Shown here piece by piece: positions 31,549 through 34,736 of a stretch of DNA of 34,736 bases. The DNA lies in NCBI GenBank assembly GCA_009783555.1, contig WRDH01000031.1, positions 1 to 34,736 of the forward strand. The letters are read 5' to 3'. The number at the start of each line of letters is the position of its first letter. The first letter of the stretch is position 1. The DNA comes from Oscillospiraceae bacterium (GTDB lineage Bacteria; Bacillota; Clostridia; Oscillospirales; Oscillospiraceae). The translations under genes and the position numbers were made by a program. The notes beneath the pieces are model-generated. The model was not told the DNA's origin, searched no databases, and saw only the letters and a list, made by a program, of their open reading frames with translations.

Positions 31549-32622
31549 TCACAGTATAGCAATAATGGTATTTTTGCCATCGGCATATTCGTGCCTGATT
31601 TCTTTTGCGTTGCCCTGCACCATCATAGCGGATAAATCATCATCGGTGGTTTCCAGCGCATTAGACGAATCACCGTTGTAGGATACCGACAGTTCATAAT
31701 TGCCGAGTTTTTCTGAAAAGCTTAGATTAAGCACGCAAGCACTATATATCGGAGTGACTATATTTATAACCAGTTCCTCCGCCAGCAGTTGCAGCTTGTT
31801 TGCAGTCTTTCTCTCTATTGCGTGGCGGAAGCAGAAGTTCTCAACGCCTCCTAGCATTTCCATATAATCGAAGTCACTGCTTGTTACTTCGTAACTGTAT
31901 GAACGGATATTGTAAATAAACGCCTGTGTTTTCGGCTTTTTTGGCGACGTGAATATTTCTGAGGGGCTGCCGTCCTCATATATGCCGCCTTCGTCCATAT
32001 AAAACACGCGGCTCGACACATCCCGGGCGAAATCCATTTCATGTGTCACCACAACCATAGTCATGCCCGATTTTGCAAGGCTTCGTATAACTGCCATAAC
32101 CTCACTGACCATTGTCGGGTCAAGAGCGCTGGTCGGCTCATCGAACAGTATTACCTCCGGCGACATTGCAAGGCAACGGGCAATCGCCACACGTTGTTTT
32201 TGACCGCCGGATAATTGGCGCGGAAAATGACGGGCGCGCTCGCTAAGTCCGACTGTTTTTAGAAGCTCCGCCGCTTTCTCTTCCGCTTCTTTTTTGGATA
32301 TACCCAGAAGCTTAATCGGTCCTGCAGTGAGGTTGCCCATGACATCCAAATGGCTAAACAGTCCGAAGCTCTGGAAGACCATACCCATTCTGCGTCGTGC
32401 GGTGTCAATGTTTTTCTTCGTGATTTGTTCACCGTCGAAGAACACCTCGCCATCCGTGGGCGGATCGAGGAAGTTTATTGCCCGCAGAAAGGTGCTCTTT
32501 CCCGTCCCGGACGGACCGATGATAGAAATTACCTCGCCCTTTTCGATGTCTGTGCTTATGTTTTGAAGAATCACATTATCTCCGAAACGTTTTTCAAGAT
32601 TTCTTACAGAAATAATACTCAC
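31549..32622 (-). CDS. Amino-acid ABC ATPase fused to degenerate anti-sigma-like HATPase domain
   Basis: The GTG at 32622 has GGAGG 9 nt upstream and overlaps the permease stop by 4 nt. Residues 1-240 are a polar amino-acid (GlnQ/HisP-type) ATPase: Walker [10 protein letters not shown] (36-44), Q-loop FQSFGLF, signature LSGGQKQR (137-144), Walker [15 protein letters not shown]-loop VVTHEM. Residues about 250-357 are extra. [13 protein letters not shown] aligns with the N-box of the anti-sigma protein encoded at 30895-31290, [12 protein letters not shown] with its G1 region, and [13 protein letters not shown] with its end YRYEDGKNLLTI. The G1 aspartate is replaced (Tyr in my alignment) and the G2 glycines are lost, so this copy should not hydrolyse ATP. 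It may sense or bind a signalling partner and tune uptake. The domain relation is my alignment by eye. Confidence 0.88.
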   Translation of the reverse strand: MSIISVRNLEKRFGDNVILQNISTDIEKGEVISIIGPSGTGKSTFLRAINFLDPPTDGEVFFDGEQITKKNIDTARRRMGMVFQSFGLFSHLDVMGNLTAGPIKLLGISKKEAEEKAAELLKTVGLSERARHFPRQLSGGQKQRVAIARCLAMSPEVILFDEPTSALDPTMVSEVMAVIRSLAKSGMTMVVVTHEMDFARDVSSRVFYMDEGGIYEDGSPSEIFTSPKKPKTQAFIYNIRSYSYEVTSSDFDYMEMLGGVENFCFRHAIERKTANKLQLLAEELVINIVTPIYSACVLNLSFSEKLGNYELSVSYNGDSSNALETTDDDLSAMMVQGNAKEIRHEYADGKNTIIAIL

Positions 32623-34736
32623 CCTGAAACACCTCCACTGACTTTTTTCACAATGAGCTTGAACAGTTGTACGCAAATCATTGTTACGATAAGATATATT
32701 ACCGCAATAAACAAAAGCGGGAAATATGCGTCATAGGTGCGGCTTCTGATAATGTCGCCTGCGCGTGTAAGGTCTTGGATAGCAATGAAACCAACAATAG
32801 CAGTTGCCTTCACCAACTCAACAAAGCCATTTGTATAAGCAGGCAAGGCACGGCGAACAGCTTGTGGCAGAGTGACGGTCAAAAACGCCTTGAACGCCGG
32901 GAATCCTAAGCTTCGCGCCGCTTCGATTTCAACAGGGTCAACAGTTTCTATAGCTCCTTTTAGAATCTGCGCAATGCTCGCACCCGTCACCATTGTGAAC
33001 GCCGCTATTGCAACGACGACACCGGGTATTCTGGTACCTCCGAAAATTATATAGTATGTAATCATCAGCAGTACAACCGCGGGAGTACCTCGTATCAAAC
33101 CGCAATAGAAATTCCCGAACCACTGTGCAAGCTTGCTTTTGCGTGTCAGCACATAGCACACGAAACAGCCGAACACTGTCCCAAAAATCTGCGCCATCAG
33201 AGCAATAAGCATCGTTGTGCCGAGTCCGTTTACAATCATTTCCCATCGGTTATCTGTGATAAGGTTTCTTTCTACGCCTGTTATGAGCCACGATATGAAT
33301 CCACCGCCGGAATCGGAAACCGTAGTGTCGCTCGGTCTAAGTGCAATGATACCACCCTGATCGTAATAAATAGGGTCGGTAAATGACACGCTTAGCTTCC
33401 GTTCTTCGGTGATTGAGATATCCGCAATTGCAAGGTCAGCTCTGCCGCTTACAATGTAGGGTATCATCGCACCAAAGTCCATTTCGGAAAATTCAATAAC
33501 CATACCCTCATGTGCCGCAAAACGGTACACAAGCTCAATGCTGTAGCCTTTTAGTTCGTTACCTGCACCCATATACGCAAAAGGCATTGAACCCGCAGAA
33601 GTTGCAACCAGCAGTGTTCCGTTTGTACCTATTGAAATGATTTCCGGCATCGGCGAATCTAAATCAGGCACAGTATTCAGCCAACGATTTTGCATATCCT
33701 CCAATGTCCCGTCGGCTTCAACACTTGCAAGAAAAACATTAAACCTGTCGATTATATCCTGATTTAGCGATACCGCAGCCATCGGAGCACTGAAAATTTC
33801 GGCGGGGACTTCCACGTTTATCAAATCCTGATTTTCCTGCATTGCGACTAACACCCGTACGGCGGATAAATCGGCTATAAAACCATCTATCCGGTTCATA
33901 CGGATATCCTCCACCCCTGCTGACATATCCGAATAGTACTCGGCAACTGCGTTAAGAGGCCCTTCAATTATTTGATCCCATATAGTACCTGTCTTGTGAC
34001 CTATCCGCTTCCCGGCGAAGGATCTGTAGTCAAGAACGGTATCGCCATTTCGCCCGGAGTCATTGGAATGTCTCAATGTAAGGATAGCGGCACGATCTTC
34101 TGCAGAATGTCTCAATGTAAGGATAGCGACACGATCTTCTGCATAAGGTTCGGAAAACAGAACACTTTGCTTGCGTTCCTCGGTGATAAACAGAGCGTCA
34201 ATGCCTATGTCCGCTCTCCCGCTTATCACATAAGGAATAAAACCGGAAAAGTCTACTGTTGAAAACTCAATATCCATACCCTCATGCGCAGCGAAGCGAT
34301 ACGCCATTTCTATACAAAAACCTTTGAGCTGGTTTTCCGCTCCGAAAAATGAGAAAGGCATAGCCACTCCGGATGTCACAACTTGTAATGTGCCGTTTTC
34401 TCCTGTCAGCGGAATGTTTGGCATCGGTGCATCAAGGTCCGGTACGGTTTCCAGCCAACGTCCCCGCATTTCATTAAGCGTGCCGTCAGCTCGTATTTTT
34501 GCCAGAAACACGTTGAAACGATCAATCACTTCCGGACTCATTGAAATTGCACCTTGTTGTACAGCGAATACTTCGGCAGGTACATCTATGAGCATTATAT
34601 CTTCGTTTCCCGGCATTGAGTCGAATACCCGCGCTATGGATTCATCGGTCATATATCCGTCGATTCTGTTTCTGCGTAAATCTTCAATTGCCGCGGACAT
34701 TTCACTGTAATAAACAGGAGTTCCACCGATATCCTC
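32619..34736 (-). CDS. Polar amino-acid ABC permease with tandem substrate-binding modules, cut by right edge
   Basis: The frame stays open to the right edge, so the start lies outside; 705 residues are visible. Numbering from the edge, residues 1-108 are the C-terminal part of one SBP_bac_3 module (from [12 protein letters not shown] to DLDAPMPNI). Residues about 113-366 are a complete module ([10 protein letters not shown] to DLDSPMPEI). Residues about 371-470 are only the first part of a third ([10 protein letters not shown] to GGIIALRP). A membrane permease of about five helices follows (480-695) with the EAA loop [24 protein letters not shown] at about 603. Modules two and three are about 60% identical by eye. 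This is the transport unit for the overlapping ATPase gene; the ligand is probably a polar amino acid. Confidence 0.9.
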   Translation of the reverse strand, partial: EDIGGTPVYYSEMSAAIEDLRRNRIDGYMTDESIARVFDSMPGNEDIMLIDVPAEVFAVQQGAISMSPEVIDRFNVFLAKIRADGTLNEMRGRWLETVPDLDAPMPNIPLTGENGTLQVVTSGVAMPFSFFGAENQLKGFCIEMAYRFAAHEGMDIEFSTVDFSGFIPYVISGRADIGIDALFITEERKQSVLFSEPYAEDRVAILTLRHSAEDRAAILTLRHSNDSGRNGDTVLDYRSFAGKRIGHKTGTIWDQIIEGPLNAVAEYYSDMSAGVEDIRMNRIDGFIADLSAVRVLVAMQENQDLINVEVPAEIFSAPMAAVSLNQDIIDRFNVFLASVEADGTLEDMQNRWLNTVPDLDSPMPEIISIGTNGTLLVATSAGSMPFAYMGAGNELKGYSIELVYRFAAHEGMVIEFSEMDFGAMIPYIVSGRADLAIADISITEERKLSVSFTDPIYYDQGGIIALRPSDTTVSDSGGGFISWLITGVERNLITDNRWEMIVNGLGTTMLIALMAQIFGTVFGCFVCYVLTRKSKLAQWFGNFYCGLIRGTPAVVLLMITYYIIFGGTRIPGVVVAIAAFTMVTGASIAQILKGAIETVDPVEIEAARSLGFPAFKAFLTVTLPQAVRRALPAYTNGFVELVKATAIVGFIAIQDLTRAGDIIRSRTYDAYFPLLFIAVIYLIVTMICVQLFKLIVKKVSGGVSG
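34066..34143. repeat. 39-nt tandem duplication inside the permease gene
   Basis: Units 34066-34104 and 34105-34143 differ at one base (codon for Val versus Ala). Each encodes AEDR(V/A)AILTLRHS, so 13 residues are repeated without a frame change at the end of the second module's first lobe. Confidence 0.95.

Noticed and set aside
31356-31586. Minus-strand open frame of 76 codons
   Set aside because: It translates the family B inverted pair; RHREEHSDVAIH-type peptides are a familiar artefact of this repeat. It also overlaps the end of the ABC ATPase gene.

Overview
The window looks like chromosome of a low-to-moderate-GC Gram-positive anaerobe, most likely an uncultured member of the Clostridia. 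The evidence is purine-rich Shine-Dalgarno sequences, sigma-A type promoters, a VanY-type D,D-carboxypeptidase, a PepV-type dipeptidase, an RsbW/SpoIIAB-like anti-sigma kinase, a ferredoxin-domain aldo/keto reductase and a long two-domain Sua5. No phage, integrase or IS transposase was found. GC content was judged by eye only.

Layout. 1-2.9 kb: two orphan membrane proteins (the first cut by the left edge) and a DUF3795 protein. 2.9-3.3 kb: a promoter, a decayed tRNA-Ser fragment and an intact tRNA-Ser(GGA). 3.4-5.6 kb: a membrane-anchored HExxH protein translationally coupled to a lipoprotein. 5.6-7.0 kb: divergent VTT-domain and DJ-1/PfpI genes. 7.0-10.0 kb: a cytosolic GH9 enzyme and a GNAT acetyltransferase. 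10.3-17.4 kb: housekeeping block of tRNA-Arg(CCG), prfA, coaE, a pepV-like dipeptidase, an XRE regulator, lepA and cysS, then a convergent VanY gene. 18.7-23.7 kb: yajC, CPBP protease, two-gene ABC exporter, DUF1624 membrane acyltransferase-like protein and a cytosolic HExxH protein. 23.7-26.4 kb (minus strand): sirtuin plus Fe-S aldo/keto reductase, then an unknown gene. 26.7-28.3 kb: Sua5 and an HD-domain protein. 28.4-30.9 kb: a type II restriction-modification pair with a divergent 76-residue gene. 30.9-34.7 kb (minus strand): a polar amino-acid ABC transporter fused and associated with anti-sigma-like ATPase domains, running off the right edge.

The most unusual locus is the last one. A permease carries at least three tandem, partly incomplete substrate-binding modules. 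It overlaps by 4 nt a GlnQ-type ATPase whose C-terminal ~100 residues resemble the anti-sigma kinase encoded just downstream, but without the ATP-binding motifs. This suggests a transporter wired to a partner-switching signalling pathway.

Three families of short palindromic repeats lie between genes. Family A is a GACGGTTC-type repeat, family B runs CATTGCGA...GGCAATCC, and family C has CCCCTTCTTAAGAAGGGG hairpins. One family A copy lies in frame inside the dipeptidase gene, and family B/C copies supply the sequence just before the starts of coaE, lepA and the ABC permease.
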